Shown here: positions 37,154 to 47,700 of the stretch, one piece after another
Layout: the number at the start of each line of letters is the position of its first letter
Numbering within the stretch: the stretch's first letter is position 1
Assembly: GCF_030733685.1 (NCBI RefSeq)
Contig: NZ_JASHIM010000018.1
Span: 30,750-94,749 of the forward strand
DNA from: Roseovarius sp. MMSF_3281
GTDB lineage: Bacteria; Pseudomonadota; Alphaproteobacteria; Rhodobacterales; Rhodobacteraceae
Reading direction: 5' to 3'
Length of the DNA stretch: 64,000 nucleotides
Program-made: the position numbers and the translations under genes
The notes under the pieces: generated by a model
What the model was told of the DNA's origin: nothing
The model's database searches: none
Seen by the model: only the letters and a program-made list of their open reading frames with translations

Positions 37154-37229
37154 GCCGATTGTCTCCATCGCTCGTGACTTGGGCGTTCTAGGCCAGTGGC
37201 GCGCGACGGGCAAGGGTGGCTTGCGTGAT

Positions 37230-38513
37230 TTAGAGGCTGGGCAAGCGGTACATTCCGGCAGCTGAGAAGGCGATAGAGGTGCCTTCGGCCAGTTCATCGG
37301 CAAAGCGCGTGGCGATAATGCGAAGGGCGGTTTGCCGTCCCTTGTTGATCAATGCCCGGCGCGAGGGAAGGGTCGGGGTCAACCCCGGAGACAACAGCGC
37401 CTGCGACCAGATCAGTGGGTGAAGTTCCTGCAGATAGTCACTCAGCACCCAGTCCAGACAGTCATGTAGCCGCTGGCGCGTGGCTTCGGCCCTGCCGGAT
37501 AGACGTTTCTCGGGATTTGGTGCCATCGTGACCGCGCAGAAAGCCGCCCAAAGGTTGGTGATGTGCTGATCTTTCTTTGCCTCAAGGATGTGGCGGATGC
37601 CATCGGCAAAGAATTCTGCATCCAAAAGATCAAGCGCACCACGATCCATTGCGAGTGCATCGAAGTAAACCCATGCATAGGCACCTTCCCTCCAGACATC
37701 CCCAGTGCGCGAGGCGGTGCGGCGAGCTTCGAGTTCAAGCGCCTCGTAGCTGCCGAAATGCGCAGGCAAAAGGTGCTGGCCGAGGGCGCGCATGTGGCGA
37801 TGGCCATCGGGGTCCAGGTCAATCAGTTTTTCATAGTCGTCCGCGACGCGGTGTGCCTTTTGCCGGAACGCGGCGGTCAGGGCGCATTGGGCTGCGGCAA
37901 GCGAGGGCGCATCAAGCTCGATACCATCATGGGGGGCAAGTATATCGCGGGCGCGCTTGAAATGGGCCAACCATTGGCGTTGACAGTCTTCTTGCTTTTG
38001 AATGCCATCGCGCGCCGCATTCCGCCATGCCCAGCCAATATCGACATGGGCCATGGCAACCACCAATGCGCAATAAGGATCGCCGTAGTGTTCTGCTTGC
38101 ACCTCTTCCAAGGCCTTCATCCCCGCAGGATCGGGGAAGACGCCGTCCAAGATGGCGTCTTCGGCCGCGGCAACCACATCCGATCGCGCGCCAAAGGCCA
38201 AAAGCATCGAGGCGATTTCGCCCCCCGGGGTAGAAAGTCGGCAATCGTCAGCATATTGAATCTGCTTTGAAAGTTCTGTCCACATCTCCTGGCGTGCCAG
38301 TTTTTGACCCCTGTCTTGATGCGTGGCGCGTGCCATTTCCTCATCCGAGACGGGCAGGGAGGGCAGAAGGATCCGTTTGCTCAGCGCGTCGATGTCGTTC
38401 TCAGACCATGCCGCTTTGCGCAAAAATCGCATGGGCCCGCGCTTGGCTGCAGTATTCCTTGTGCGGAAACTCATGACATTGTCGTCACGGTTTGAATTGG
38501 ACGAAAATGGCAT
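37230..38513 (-). CDS. Conserved-looking hypothetical protein, helical repeats
   Basis: A 427-aa protein without signal peptide or membrane helices. It is rich in Ala/Leu/Trp helical segments ([28 protein letters not shown] in part, [28 protein letters not shown]) that suggest a TPR-like alpha-solenoid, but no repeat unit is clear. GGGAG precedes ATG 38513; ATG 38474 is an alternative. Function unknown. It lies downstream of nothing co-directional within 100 bases. Confidence 0.65.
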   Translation of the reverse strand: MPFSSNSNRDDNVMSFRTRNTAAKRGPMRFLRKAAWSENDIDALSKRILLPSLPVSDEEMARATHQDRGQKLARQEMWTELSKQIQYADDCRLSTPGGEIASMLLAFGARSDVVAAAEDAILDGVFPDPAGMKALEEVQAEHYGDPYCALVVAMAHVDIGWAWRNAARDGIQKQEDCQRQWLAHFKRARDILAPHDGIELDAPSLAAAQCALTAAFRQKAHRVADDYEKLIDLDPDGHRHMRALGQHLLPAHFGSYEALELEARRTASRTGDVWREGAYAWVYFDALAMDRGALDLLDAEFFADGIRHILEAKKDQHITNLWAAFCAVTMAPNPEKRLSGRAEATRQRLHDCLDWVLSDYLQELHPLIWSQALLSPGLTPTLPSRRALINKGRQTALRIIATRFADELAEGTSIAFSAAGMYRLPSL

Positions 38514-38659
38514 GCAGTCTCCCAGACGATTCAATGAAACGAGTTGGGGTAAATTGCGCGGGCATTCGGGCCAAAAGTGGGCAAGCTTAAGGAGAAGGCG
38601 GGGAATTCCACGGGCGCGACTCAGTTGATTTATCCTGTAAATCGTTTCAAAGTTGTGCG

Positions 38660-39325
38660 ATGAAGCTGCTAACCCTCTGTTGTATATTGATATTCTCTCT
38701 GTCTGGCGGGCCGGTTGCCGCTGAGGCGGCGCAGGTTGTACGCCCCCCTGCGGCGCGCGATGGCAATATTCCGCGCGCACGGTGGGGCACACTTCCGAAC
38801 GGGCCTCTTTGGACACGTACCGCTATCTCGGCCTTGAGGGGGCATGGCGCTGCATTGCCAAGGCTCGTACCAAGGGACATCCGTGATTGGTGCCCGGCCT
38901 ATCCCGATGCCAGCCGCGCAGGACGCGAGGCGTTCTGGGTCGGGCTGATTTCGGCCCTTTCGAAACACGAAAGCACTTATCGCGCAGCCGCCGTCGGGGG
39001 CGGAGGGCAGTGGTACGGGCTTTTGCAGATTCTGCCATCCACAGCGCGTCGATATGGTTGTCGTGCACGAAACGGTTCAGCACTGAAATATGGGCCTGAC
39101 AACCTGAGTTGCGCCATTCGCATCATGGCCGTCACGGTGCCGCGCGATGGTGTCGTGTCACGCGGGATGCGGGGGGTGGCCGCTGATTGGGGGCCATTCC
39201 ACAGTTCACGAAAACGCAATGACATGAAGGCATGGCTGAGGCGGCAAAGCTATTGCAAGCCGGTGTCCTCGGTGCGCCCAAGGCCGCGCCCGGCGGGCCT
39301 TGGGGCTTTGACGAACGAAGATTAG
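38660..39325 (+). CDS. Lytic transglycosylase (SLT domain)
   Basis: A 221-aa exported murein hydrolase. It has a signal peptide (MKLLTLCCILIFSLSGGPVAA), a Pro/Arg-rich linker and an SLT domain with the catalytic E104 in SKHEST and the GLLQILPSTARRYGC motif. Several Cys in the domain could form disulfides. Its stop is one base from the convergent pepN stop. Confidence 0.85.
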   Translation: MKLLTLCCILIFSLSGGPVAAEAAQVVRPPAARDGNIPRARWGTLPNGPLWTRTAISALRGHGAALPRLVPRDIRDWCPAYPDASRAGREAFWVGLISALSKHESTYRAAAVGGGGQWYGLLQILPSTARRYGCRARNGSALKYGPDNLSCAIRIMAVTVPRDGVVSRGMRGVAADWGPFHSSRKRNDMKAWLRRQSYCKPVSSVRPRPRPAGLGALTNED

Positions 39326-39326
39326 G

Positions 39327-41879
39327 TCAGGCGCTGCGAATGCGGCTGACCATTTCCGTGGTGTCTGGGCTTAACCCCGGGGCCGCAAGAATGCGGTCCA
39401 ACTGCTTGGTGATCAAGTCTTGGCGGGTTGAATCATAGCGTTTCCAAGTCTCAAAGGCCGAACACATCCGCGCCGTTGTTTGTGGATTGAGCGGGTCAAG
39501 CGCAATAAGCCAATCGGCCAGAACCCTGTAGCCTTCGCCGCTGGCGTTATGAAACCCTGCCGGGTTCATGGCCAGCGCCCCGAGGGTCGCACGGAAGCGA
39601 TTAGGATTTCGGATGGTGAAATCGGGATGCTTGGTGAGGGCTTCGGCGGTTGCGGCGGCCTGATCGGGGGCGGCATGGACGATTTGCAGCATAAACCACT
39701 TGTCGATCACCAGCCGGTCGTTTTGCCATTGATCATAAAAGCGCGACGTGGCCTCTTGCCCCTTTCCAGATTGCAGCAGGTTTGAGAAAGCCGCCAATTG
39801 CTGCGTCATATTGTCGGCGCTGCCGTATTGGCGCTGGGCTTGGCTTCCGCCGTCCAACCGGGTGATCATGCCAAGCGCGGAGTTGGCTAGGGCCCGTGCG
39901 CCGGATTGTTCGGCATCCGGGGCGTAGGGCGCTGTCACCTGATATTGGGCATAAAGCCGTGGGGCGAGGTCCTGGAAGTGCTCGGCCCGGGCGTGGCGCA
40001 GGGTTTCTAGGGCTTCCCATACGGCCTGAGGATCGGGTGTATGGCCGCGCTCATGCAGGGTTTGGGCCAGTTCATCCTGGCTTGGCAGGCCAAGGGCGAG
40101 GGCCCGAAAGGCCGGGTCGAGTGTGTCGTCGCGCGCCATGGTGAGGGCGGCCTCCAGATAGGCGCCATCGGGGGCGGCGCCCTCGGTAATCATGTCGATC
40201 AGGCCCTCACGGGCGAGGGCCCGGCCGGCCTCCCACTTGTTGAAGGGGTCGGTGTCATGGGCCAGAAGGAAAGCGCGTTCTGCATTGTCGGTTTCACGTT
40301 CGAGGATCACAGGGGCGGAAAACTCCCGCAGGATCGAAGGGGTGGGGCGGGCAGAGAGCCCTTCGAAGGCAAAGCTTTGCTTGGCCGCGGTCATTTCCAG
40401 AACCGTGGTTTCGACCACCTCATCGCCGTTTGGGCCAAGAAGGCCGACGGCGATGGGAAGCACCTGTGGCGCCTTGTCGTCCTGTCCCGGGGTGGGCGGG
40501 GTTTCTTGTTCAAAATTAAGGGTATAAGTTCCATCTTTGAAGTCGTCGGTGACGCGCAGACGCGGGGTTCCCGCCTGCGAATACCAACCTTTGAACTGGC
40601 TCAGGTCGCGGCCGGTGGCATCCTCGAAAACCTTGAGCCAATCTTCGATTGTGCAGGCTTGGCCATCATGACGGTCGAAATAGAGGTCAAGCGCTTCGGA
40701 ATAAGCAGCATCGCCCACGAGACGTTTAAGCATACCGATCACCTCGGCGCCTTTTTCATAGACCGTAGCGGTATAGAAATTGTTGATCTCGACAAAGCTT
40801 TCGGGGCGCACCGGATGGGCGAGCGGGCCATTATCCTCGCGGAATTGGCGGGCGCGCAGGGCGAGCACATCAGAGATGCGTTTGACCGGTGCGCTGCGCA
40901 TATCGGCGGTGAACTCGGCATCGCGGAACACCGTGAGACCTTCTTTCAGGCAAAGTTGAAACCAATCGCGGCAGGTGATGCGGTTTCCAGTCCAATTGTG
41001 GAAATACTCATGGGCGATGATGGCTTCGACTCTTTCAAAATTCGCATCTGTGCTGGTCTCCGGGCTGGCCAAAACGCAGGATGAATTGAAGATATTCAAC
41101 CCCTTGTTCTCCATGGCACCCATGTTGAAATCATCGACTGCGACGATGTTGAACACGTCCAAATCGTATTCACGGCCATAGGTTTCTTCGTCCCAGGCCA
41201 TGGATTTCTTGAGCGCTTCCATACCGAAGGCGCATTTTTCTTCATCCCCCGGACGCACCCATATGTTCAGTTCAACATCGCGGCCAGAGCGGGTGGTGAA
41301 GCGATCCGGGTGATTGACCAAATCACCCGCCACAAGCGCGAAAAGATAGGCGGGTTTAGGCCATGGATCGTGCCATTCGGCAAAGCCGTTGCCCTTGGTG
41401 ACAAGGTTGCCGTTTGACAAAAGAATCGGTTCTTCCCCTTCGATGCGGACGGTGAAAACCCCCATAACATCTGGGCGATCCGGGTAGTATGTGATCTTGC
41501 GAAAGCCCTCGGCCTCGCATTGGGTGCAGTACATGCCGTTCGACATGTAAAGCCCTTCGAGGGCGGTGTTATCCTCGGGCGCGATCTCGACCTCGCACTC
41601 CCAGGTGAAGGGCGCGTCCGGCACGGCACAACTCAGCCCCGTATCTGTCACATCCGGCGTGACTGCTTGACCATCAACCCGTGCCGAAATCAGCCGCAGA
41701 TTTTCCCCGTGCAAAAAGAAGTTACGGCTTTGTGAAGCCGGATTGGGAGTGAAGCGTATCTTACTGATAACGCGTGTGTTTTTGGGGCTGAGTCGAAAGG
41801 TCAAATAGACGCTTTCGACAAGGTAGGCTGGCGGCGTGTAGTCGGACAGATAGATCGTTTGGGGCGAGGCGTCTTTCAT
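39327..41879 (-). CDS. pepN: Aminopeptidase N
   Basis: An 850-aa M1-family zinc aminopeptidase of the bacterial PepN type. Visible motifs are GAMENKGLNIF, the zinc site HEYFHNWTGNRITCRDWFQLCLKEGL (HExxH with the Glu 18 residues later, quoted in part) and the C-terminal armadillo-like helical domain. It is cytoplasmic; no signal peptide. ATG 41879 with GGAG nine bases upstream fits best. Confidence 0.96.
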   Translation of the reverse strand: MKDASPQTIYLSDYTPPAYLVESVYLTFRLSPKNTRVISKIRFTPNPASQSRNFFLHGENLRLISARVDGQAVTPDVTDTGLSCAVPDAPFTWECEVEIAPEDNTALEGLYMSNGMYCTQCEAEGFRKITYYPDRPDVMGVFTVRIEGEEPILLSNGNLVTKGNGFAEWHDPWPKPAYLFALVAGDLVNHPDRFTTRSGRDVELNIWVRPGDEEKCAFGMEALKKSMAWDEETYGREYDLDVFNIVAVDDFNMGAMENKGLNIFNSSCVLASPETSTDANFERVEAIIAHEYFHNWTGNRITCRDWFQLCLKEGLTVFRDAEFTADMRSAPVKRISDVLALRARQFREDNGPLAHPVRPESFVEINNFYTATVYEKGAEVIGMLKRLVGDAAYSEALDLYFDRHDGQACTIEDWLKVFEDATGRDLSQFKGWYSQAGTPRLRVTDDFKDGTYTLNFEQETPPTPGQDDKAPQVLPIAVGLLGPNGDEVVETTVLEMTAAKQSFAFEGLSARPTPSILREFSAPVILERETDNAERAFLLAHDTDPFNKWEAGRALAREGLIDMITEGAAPDGAYLEAALTMARDDTLDPAFRALALGLPSQDELAQTLHERGHTPDPQAVWEALETLRHARAEHFQDLAPRLYAQYQVTAPYAPDAEQSGARALANSALGMITRLDGGSQAQRQYGSADNMTQQLAAFSNLLQSGKGQEATSRFYDQWQNDRLVIDKWFMLQIVHAAPDQAAATAEALTKHPDFTIRNPNRFRATLGALAMNPAGFHNASGEGYRVLADWLIALDPLNPQTTARMCSAFETWKRYDSTRQDLITKQLDRILAAPGLSPDTTEMVSRIRSA

Positions 41880-41985
41880 CGTGGGCGTCTCCATCGGCAA
41901 TTCGTTTGACGAGGACGTTAGGGTGATGCGGGCAGGTCTGCAACGCGAACCCTACCTGAAATTGGAAAACGGATTGGAGGCCAAA

Positions 41986-42182
41986 ATGTCTGTGCCCTAC
42001 ACCAATGTCGAAAAGCAGAAACAGACACATAAAACCGCATCGATGGGGATACGTGGCGTTATGGGGGTGCCGCAGTGCTTTTTCTGGGTTTGATCTTGTG
42101 GCTGGCCTATCAGGGGCAAGAGCCACGGGAGGTTGACACCAAAATCGACCGGCGCACCGGCGACGCGGTTGTTGTGGATTAA
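41986..42182 (+). pseudogene. Candidate small membrane protein gene with -1 frameshift
   Basis: ATG 41986 has an excellent GGAGG ribosome site (41976-41980). Its frame reads MSVPYTNVEKQKQTHK and then leaves sense, stopping at 42093. A -1 shift at the AAAA run (42031-42034) joins the frame NRIDGDTWRYGGAAVLFLG..., which has a clear transmembrane helix and runs to a TAA at 42180-42182, giving a 65-aa protein. The N-terminal EKQKQTHK pattern recalls small Rhodobacterales membrane proteins. Could be a true frameshift mutation, an assembly error in a homopolymer, or a separate GTG-started 35-aa peptide (42075). Confidence 0.5.
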
Positions 42183-42221
42183 GGCCTTTCCCAGACGCGA
42201 TCGCAGGCTATCTCTCCTGAC

Positions 42222-43718
42222 ATGGCCCCTGTGATCATTTGCTGGTTCAAGCGTGATTTACGTACTTATGATCATGCCGCGCTGCACGAAGCGGCGCGGC
42301 AAGGTGCTGTGCTGCCGCTTTATATCGTTGAGCCGGAGATGTGGCAGCGACCCGACGCTTCGGGGCGTCAGTATGCGTTCTTGCAAGAGTGTTTGGTTGA
42401 TCTTGACCGCGACTTGCAGAGGATTGGTTTGCGCCTGACCCTTCGGGTTGGCGATGCGGTGGAGGTTCTTGATACGCTTCGGTGCCAATATGCTGTAAAG
42501 GCTTTGGTTAGCCACGAAGAAACCGGCAACAGCTGGACGTATCAAAGGGATATCAGGGTTGCCGCTTGGGCCAAGGGGCAGGGCGTCGCATGGCGCGAGA
42601 TCCCGCAATGTGCCGTGGTTCGCAGGCTGGTCAATCGCAATCACTGGCAAAAGCAGCGTGATAGTTTTGTGCAAAATCCCATTTTGCCCATGCCGCAACA
42701 GTGCAATGGCGTCGTGGCTCCAAGCGATCCTGTACCACAGGCCAAGGCCCTGGGGTTTGAAGATCATTGCCCCGCGAGGCAGCTTGGCGGGCGCCGTGCC
42801 GCGCTTGAAACCCTTGAGAGTTTTTTAAAAACGCGTGGGCAAACCTATCGGCGGGCCATGTCGTCGCCGCTTGAGGGGGCAAGGGCCTGTTCGCGTCTCA
42901 GCCCGCATTTGGCCTTCGGAAGCTTATCCATTCGTGAAGCCGCACAAGCCGGGGCCGCCCGTGCCACAGAGGTGAAGGGCCGCCGTGATGGGTGGCCCGG
43001 CTCCATGAGATCCTTTCAATCCCGCCTCGCTTGGCGTGACCATTTCATGCAAAAACTGGAAGATCAGCCTGATCTTGAATATCGCTGCCTGCATCCCGCT
43101 TACGAAACGCTACGCCCACGAGAGCTGGATGCCGCGCGGCTTATGGCATGGCAAAATGGCGAAACCGGCCTGCCGTTTGTGGATGCCTGCATGCGGTCAC
43201 TGCAGGCGACGGGGTGGCTTAATTTCCGGATGCGATCCATGGTGATGGCCGTGGCCTCCTATCACCTCTGGTTGGATTGGCGCAGCACCGGCCCGATCTT
43301 GGCCCGCCTGTTCACCGATTATGAGCCCGGCATTCATTGGAGCCAGGTGCAAATGCAATCGGGAACAACCGGTATGAACACGATCCGCATATATAACCCG
43401 GTCAAACAAGGCCATGATCAAGACCCAACAGGGGCCTTCACCCGGCGTTGGCTGCCGGAATTGCGCGATGTGCCTGACGCCTATTTGCAGGAGCCATGGG
43501 CCTGGGGCGGGGCGCAAAACCTGCTGGGCCGTCATTATCCCGCGCCGATTGTTGATGTTGCCCAAGCGGCGAGGGCGGCTCGTGAACGGGTTTGGGCAGT
43601 GCGTAAAGAAACAGGTTTTCGTTCCGAGGCGCTGCGGCTTGTGGAAAAACACGGCAGCCGAAAACACCGTCGCCAAGGCATTCCGAAAACCGATGCTCAA
43701 CTCAAGTTCGATTTCTAA
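42222..43718 (+). CDS. Deoxyribodipyrimidine photolyase/cryptochrome
   Basis: A 498-aa DNA photolyase-family flavoprotein. The N-terminal alpha/beta antenna domain starts [18 protein letters not shown]; the C-terminal FAD domain has the [41 protein letters not shown] (in part) and WRDHFMQKL segments. It would repair UV dimers or act as a cryptochrome; the distinction needs comparison. The next gene (DUF2256) overlaps its stop as TAATG. Confidence 0.93.
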   Translation: MAPVIICWFKRDLRTYDHAALHEAARQGAVLPLYIVEPEMWQRPDASGRQYAFLQECLVDLDRDLQRIGLRLTLRVGDAVEVLDTLRCQYAVKALVSHEETGNSWTYQRDIRVAAWAKGQGVAWREIPQCAVVRRLVNRNHWQKQRDSFVQNPILPMPQQCNGVVAPSDPVPQAKALGFEDHCPARQLGGRRAALETLESFLKTRGQTYRRAMSSPLEGARACSRLSPHLAFGSLSIREAAQAGAARATEVKGRRDGWPGSMRSFQSRLAWRDHFMQKLEDQPDLEYRCLHPAYETLRPRELDAARLMAWQNGETGLPFVDACMRSLQATGWLNFRMRSMVMAVASYHLWLDWRSTGPILARLFTDYEPGIHWSQVQMQSGTTGMNTIRIYNPVKQGHDQDPTGAFTRRWLPELRDVPDAYLQEPWAWGGAQNLLGRHYPAPIVDVAQAARAARERVWAVRKETGFRSEALRLVEKHGSRKHRRQGIPKTDAQLKFDF

Positions 43719-43873
43719 TGCCGAGACAGAAATGCAAATCCGACCTTCCGACAAAAACCTGCGCCACCTGCGGGCGCCCCTTTCCGTGGCGGCGTAGGTG
43801 GGCGCGCGATTGGGGGAATGTGCGTCATTGCTCCGAGAGGTGCCGAAAAAATCGACGGTCTCATGCGGCGTGA
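43718..43873 (+). CDS. DUF2256 zinc-ribbon-like small protein
   Basis: A 51-aa protein read directly from the sequence: [20 protein letters not shown], then [20 protein letters not shown], then [11 protein letters not shown]. Two Cys pairs, CATC and the CSERC block, form a probable zinc ribbon, and [16 protein letters not shown] is the DUF2256 signature. ATG 43718 overlaps the photolyase stop by one base (TAATG), so it is coupled to photolyase, as this family often is. Function unknown. Confidence 0.85.
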   Translation: MPRQKCKSDLPTKTCATCGRPFPWRRRWARDWGNVRHCSERCRKNRRSHAA

Positions 43874-43970
43874 CCCCTGCGCAGGCGCGCGGTGACTTGT
43901 GCAGTCATTCGCGTTTTCTTATCGCTTGTAAGGCTTTATTCAGGGCCAAGCAGAACATTGAAGGACCCAC

Positions 43971-44747
43971 ATGGCACGTCCAGTTATCGGCATCATCGGC
44001 AATCATCACCTGATCGACGATCGCTATCCCGTTCACGCGGGTGGCACGATGAATTCCGAGGCGGTAGCACAGGTTGCTGGCTGTATGCCGCTTCTGGTGC
44101 CAAGTGATCCACGCTTTGTAACCGTGCCGGAACTTCTGGACACCTGCGATGGTTTTTTGCTGACCGGGGGGCGGCCCAATGTCCACCCAGAAGAATACGG
44201 CGAAGATCCGACCGAGGCGCATGGCGCTTTCGATCGCAATCGCGATGCCATAACCCTGCCTTTGGTGCGTGCCTGTGTTGAGCGTGGACAACCCATTTTG
44301 GGCATCTGTCGTGGATTTCAGGAGGTGAACGTCGCCATGGGGGGCACGTTGCACCCCGAAATTCGCGATTTGCCGGGGCGTGATAATCACCGCATGCCGC
44401 CCGATGGTTCCTTGGAAGAAAGATTCGCCTTGCGTCACGCCGTGCGCTTTACCAAGGGCGGGGTGTTCCACCGCCTGATGGGGGCCGAAGAGGTGATGAC
44501 CAACACGCTACACGGGCAGGGGGTGGTCAAGCCTGGTCAACGCGTGGTGATTGATGGCTACGCGCCCGATGGCACACCCGAAGCGATTTATATCGAGGGC
44601 GCATCGGGGTTTGCCCTGTCGGTGCAATGGCACCCGGAATACAACGCCGCCAATGACCCGGTCAGTCGCCCGCTTTTCAGCGCCTTTGGTGAGGCGGCAC
44701 AGCTTTGGACAAAGGGGCAGGGTGCGCAGGCTTTGAAAACCGCCTGA
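43971..44747 (+). CDS. Class I glutamine amidotransferase-like, gamma-Glu-GABA hydrolase type
   Basis: A 258-aa PuuD-type peptidase C26. The nucleophile is C113 in LGICRGFQEVNVAMGG, and the His-Glu pair is in SVQWHPEY. Such enzymes hydrolyse gamma-glutamyl compounds in putrescine catabolism, but no other puu genes are here, so the exact substrate is open. Its stop is 8 bases from the convergent RTX gene. Confidence 0.85.
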   Translation: MARPVIGIIGNHHLIDDRYPVHAGGTMNSEAVAQVAGCMPLLVPSDPRFVTVPELLDTCDGFLLTGGRPNVHPEEYGEDPTEAHGAFDRNRDAITLPLVRACVERGQPILGICRGFQEVNVAMGGTLHPEIRDLPGRDNHRMPPDGSLEERFALRHAVRFTKGGVFHRLMGAEEVMTNTLHGQGVVKPGQRVVIDGYAPDGTPEAIYIEGASGFALSVQWHPEYNAANDPVSRPLFSAFGEAAQLWTKGQGAQALKTA

Positions 44748-44755
44748 CCTTTTTG

Positions 44756-47700
44756 TCAGCTATAGAAGCCCATCCCTTTGATCAGTTTTGCCTCATGCGC
44801 CTTGAGGCAGGTTCTTACGGTTTTGCCGTGCCGATAGGGGGCGCTGCGCAACTCGGGGAATATCTCGAAGAGTTCCTCGCGCGCGGCTTCATCCACTGCG
44901 CCCAGGCCCGCATCGCCCGCGTGAAAGCTTTCGGTGGCGATGCCCTCGGCATAGATCACCTCGTGGCGGTCGAACATCAGGTGGATATAGGTCACCTCGT
45001 CCACGTCTTTCTGCACCACGTCACGCCCGTCAATGAGGTGCTTGGCAGGCACCAGAACCTCGGGTTCCCCGAACAAGAGCTCCGCCCGATAGCCGGTGAA
45101 CAAAATCCGATGCTGCGGTGAGACCAAAAGCCCCTCGCGCGCGCCTTCCAGTGCATTCACACCCACCCGAACCGGCGCGAAACGGCCCATTCCGGGGACC
45201 GTGCGCTTGCCGATCCAGCGGATCGGGCGCAGCCCGTGGTCGCGGGTGACCACCATATTGCCCTCGCGGAGGTCTTCGATGGCACGCTCGCCATGGGCGG
45301 TGAGGATTCGGGTGCCGGGCGTGAAGCAGATGATGTTCTCGATTTCCGAGAAATTGACCACCGTGCCGTCGGACATGGTGAAGTTACCCGACAGGCCGCC
45401 GGAGTCGTCATCGGTGTTGGTGAAGGTGAGGTCGTCCTGGCGATAATCGGGACCAAGGAAGAGGGTGTCGCCATTGGTCTCTTCCCCTTCGCCACCGGTT
45501 ATCGAGATACTGTCGTTTCCGGCCTCGCCCAGATCGGCAATGGTGAAATAATCATCGCCGTCGCCACCGGTGACCGTATCGCCCTGCGCCGCCGTGATGG
45601 TGTCATTGCCAGCACCGCCGATGACAACATCCGAGCCGACGCCGCCATCAAGGCTGTCGGCATCAATGCCACCATCCAGAAGGTCGTCTCCGCTGCCCCC
45701 CAGAAGAGTGTCGTTGTCATCCTGACCATAGATCGAGTCGTTGCCGTCGCCGCCGATCAGGCTGTCTTCGTTATTGGTTGGCGCGGCATCCGAGCCGTCG
45801 TTTTCCAACTCATAGAAGCTATAGCCGGCATAGTCGGGGTTGGATGGTGAAAGTTCGCCATAGATGACATCATCACCGGTGCCACCGTCGATGGTATCCT
45901 CGCCTTCATTACCTTCCAGGGTATCGTTGCCCGCGTCGCCGGTGACGGTGTCGTCGTCAAATCCGGCATCCACCGAGTCCGCCCCAAGACCGCCAGCTAC
46001 GGTGTCATTGTCGTCACCGGATAGGATGGTGTCATTGCCATCACCGCCGATCACACTGTCGCGGTCGTTGTGCGGGTCCGTGTCCGCGGCATAGTCCAAG
46101 ACACCGCCAGAGTTGTATTCCTCGTCAGGCAGCCCCGTGCCCGGCGACGTGCGGGTGTTGATGAAGTCATCGCCCGCACCGCCATCGACGGTGTCATTGC
46201 CTTCAAAGCCGAATATTTCATCGTCACCGGCCCCGCCCGAGACCGAGTCATCGCCTATGCCGGCTTCAATGCTATCGTTGCCGTCACCTGCCAAGATGGT
46301 GTCATTTCCGGCCCCTGCATCAACGCTGTCGTCATTGCCATTGCTCTGGCTGTCGAGGTTGTCGATAAAATCGCCGTCCGGATCACCGGCATAGCTGGTG
46401 TCGATCACATCATTCCCGGCGGTGCCGTCCACGATGTAGTCACTTTGCGCAATACCCATGGCGGCCAGGGCGTCATGGTCTGTCACCTCGGATGGGGCCA
46501 CGCCGATCAAGGTGATCGTTTCCCCATTCGGGAAGTTCAGAACCGCGTTGCCGCTGCCATCGTCGGTAACTGTAACATCCGAGACCAGCACCGGGTTGCC
46601 ATCCGCATCGGTCAGCCCCGAGGCGTCGATCTGATCCTGCCCGGTAAAGGTGCCATCGCCATTGCCGATGGGGCCTTCGAATCCTGAAACGGTGTCATCG
46701 CCGTCGCCATCCTCCAGAACGACGGTGTCATCGTCGCCATCGCCTGCACCAATATCAAAGGTGTCGTTACCCGCACCGCCATCGACAGTATCGGCCCCGG
46801 CTCCGGTGCTGACAGTGTCGTCTCCGGACGAACCGATAACGCTGTCGTTGCCTTTACCAAGCGCGATGTTTTCAATCTCGCTGAAACCAGCGGTCGAGGT
46901 GCCATCGCTGAGTGTCCCGCTTTCTGGGTCCGAGGCGATGCCCGCCGTCAGGTCAAGCGTGGTGTCCGCCGTCACCGTAGTTGCATCGAGACGGTCGCCC
47001 GCGGTTTCGTCGGTTTCTCCGCCGGTTATGGTATCATTGCCGAAACTGTCGGTCAGGGTGAAAGTATCGTCCCCGGTTGAGCCCAACAGCGTATCGTCGC
47101 CGGTGCCACCCTCGATCAGGTCGTTTCCGGCCTGGCCGTCGATGCTGTCATTGCCTGCTTCCCCTTGCAGGGTGTCGCCTTCGACGCTGTAGCCACCCAT
47201 GATGGTGTCGTTACCATCGCCGCCGGAGGCAAGGTCCTCACCTAGGTCGGCGTCGATGTAATCGTTGCCGGCACCACCGTCGATGGTGTCGTTGCCGTAC
47301 CAGCCGTGCAACTCGTCATCGCCCGCGCCGCCTGACATGCTGTCGTCGCCATTACCACCGTGGGCCGAATCGTCGCCGTCACCGCCAATAATCGTGTCAT
47401 TGCCAGCTTCGCCGCGCAGCGTATCGTTGCCGGTTTCGCCCAGAAGGATATCGTCACCCGTTCCGCCCAGCATGCTGTCGTTGTCAGCGCCGCCAGACAG
47501 GTTGTCGTTCCCGTCTTCGCCAAAGACGGTATCGTCGCCATCACCCGCAAGTACGGTATCATTCCCGTCTTCGCCAAAGACCCGGTCATTGCCCGTACCG
47601 GCGTCGATGCTGTCGTTGCCGAAACCTGCAGAGATAGTATCGTTGCCCGCGCCTGCGAGGATGCTGTCATCGTTATCGCCTGTCAGGTTATCGACCGCAT

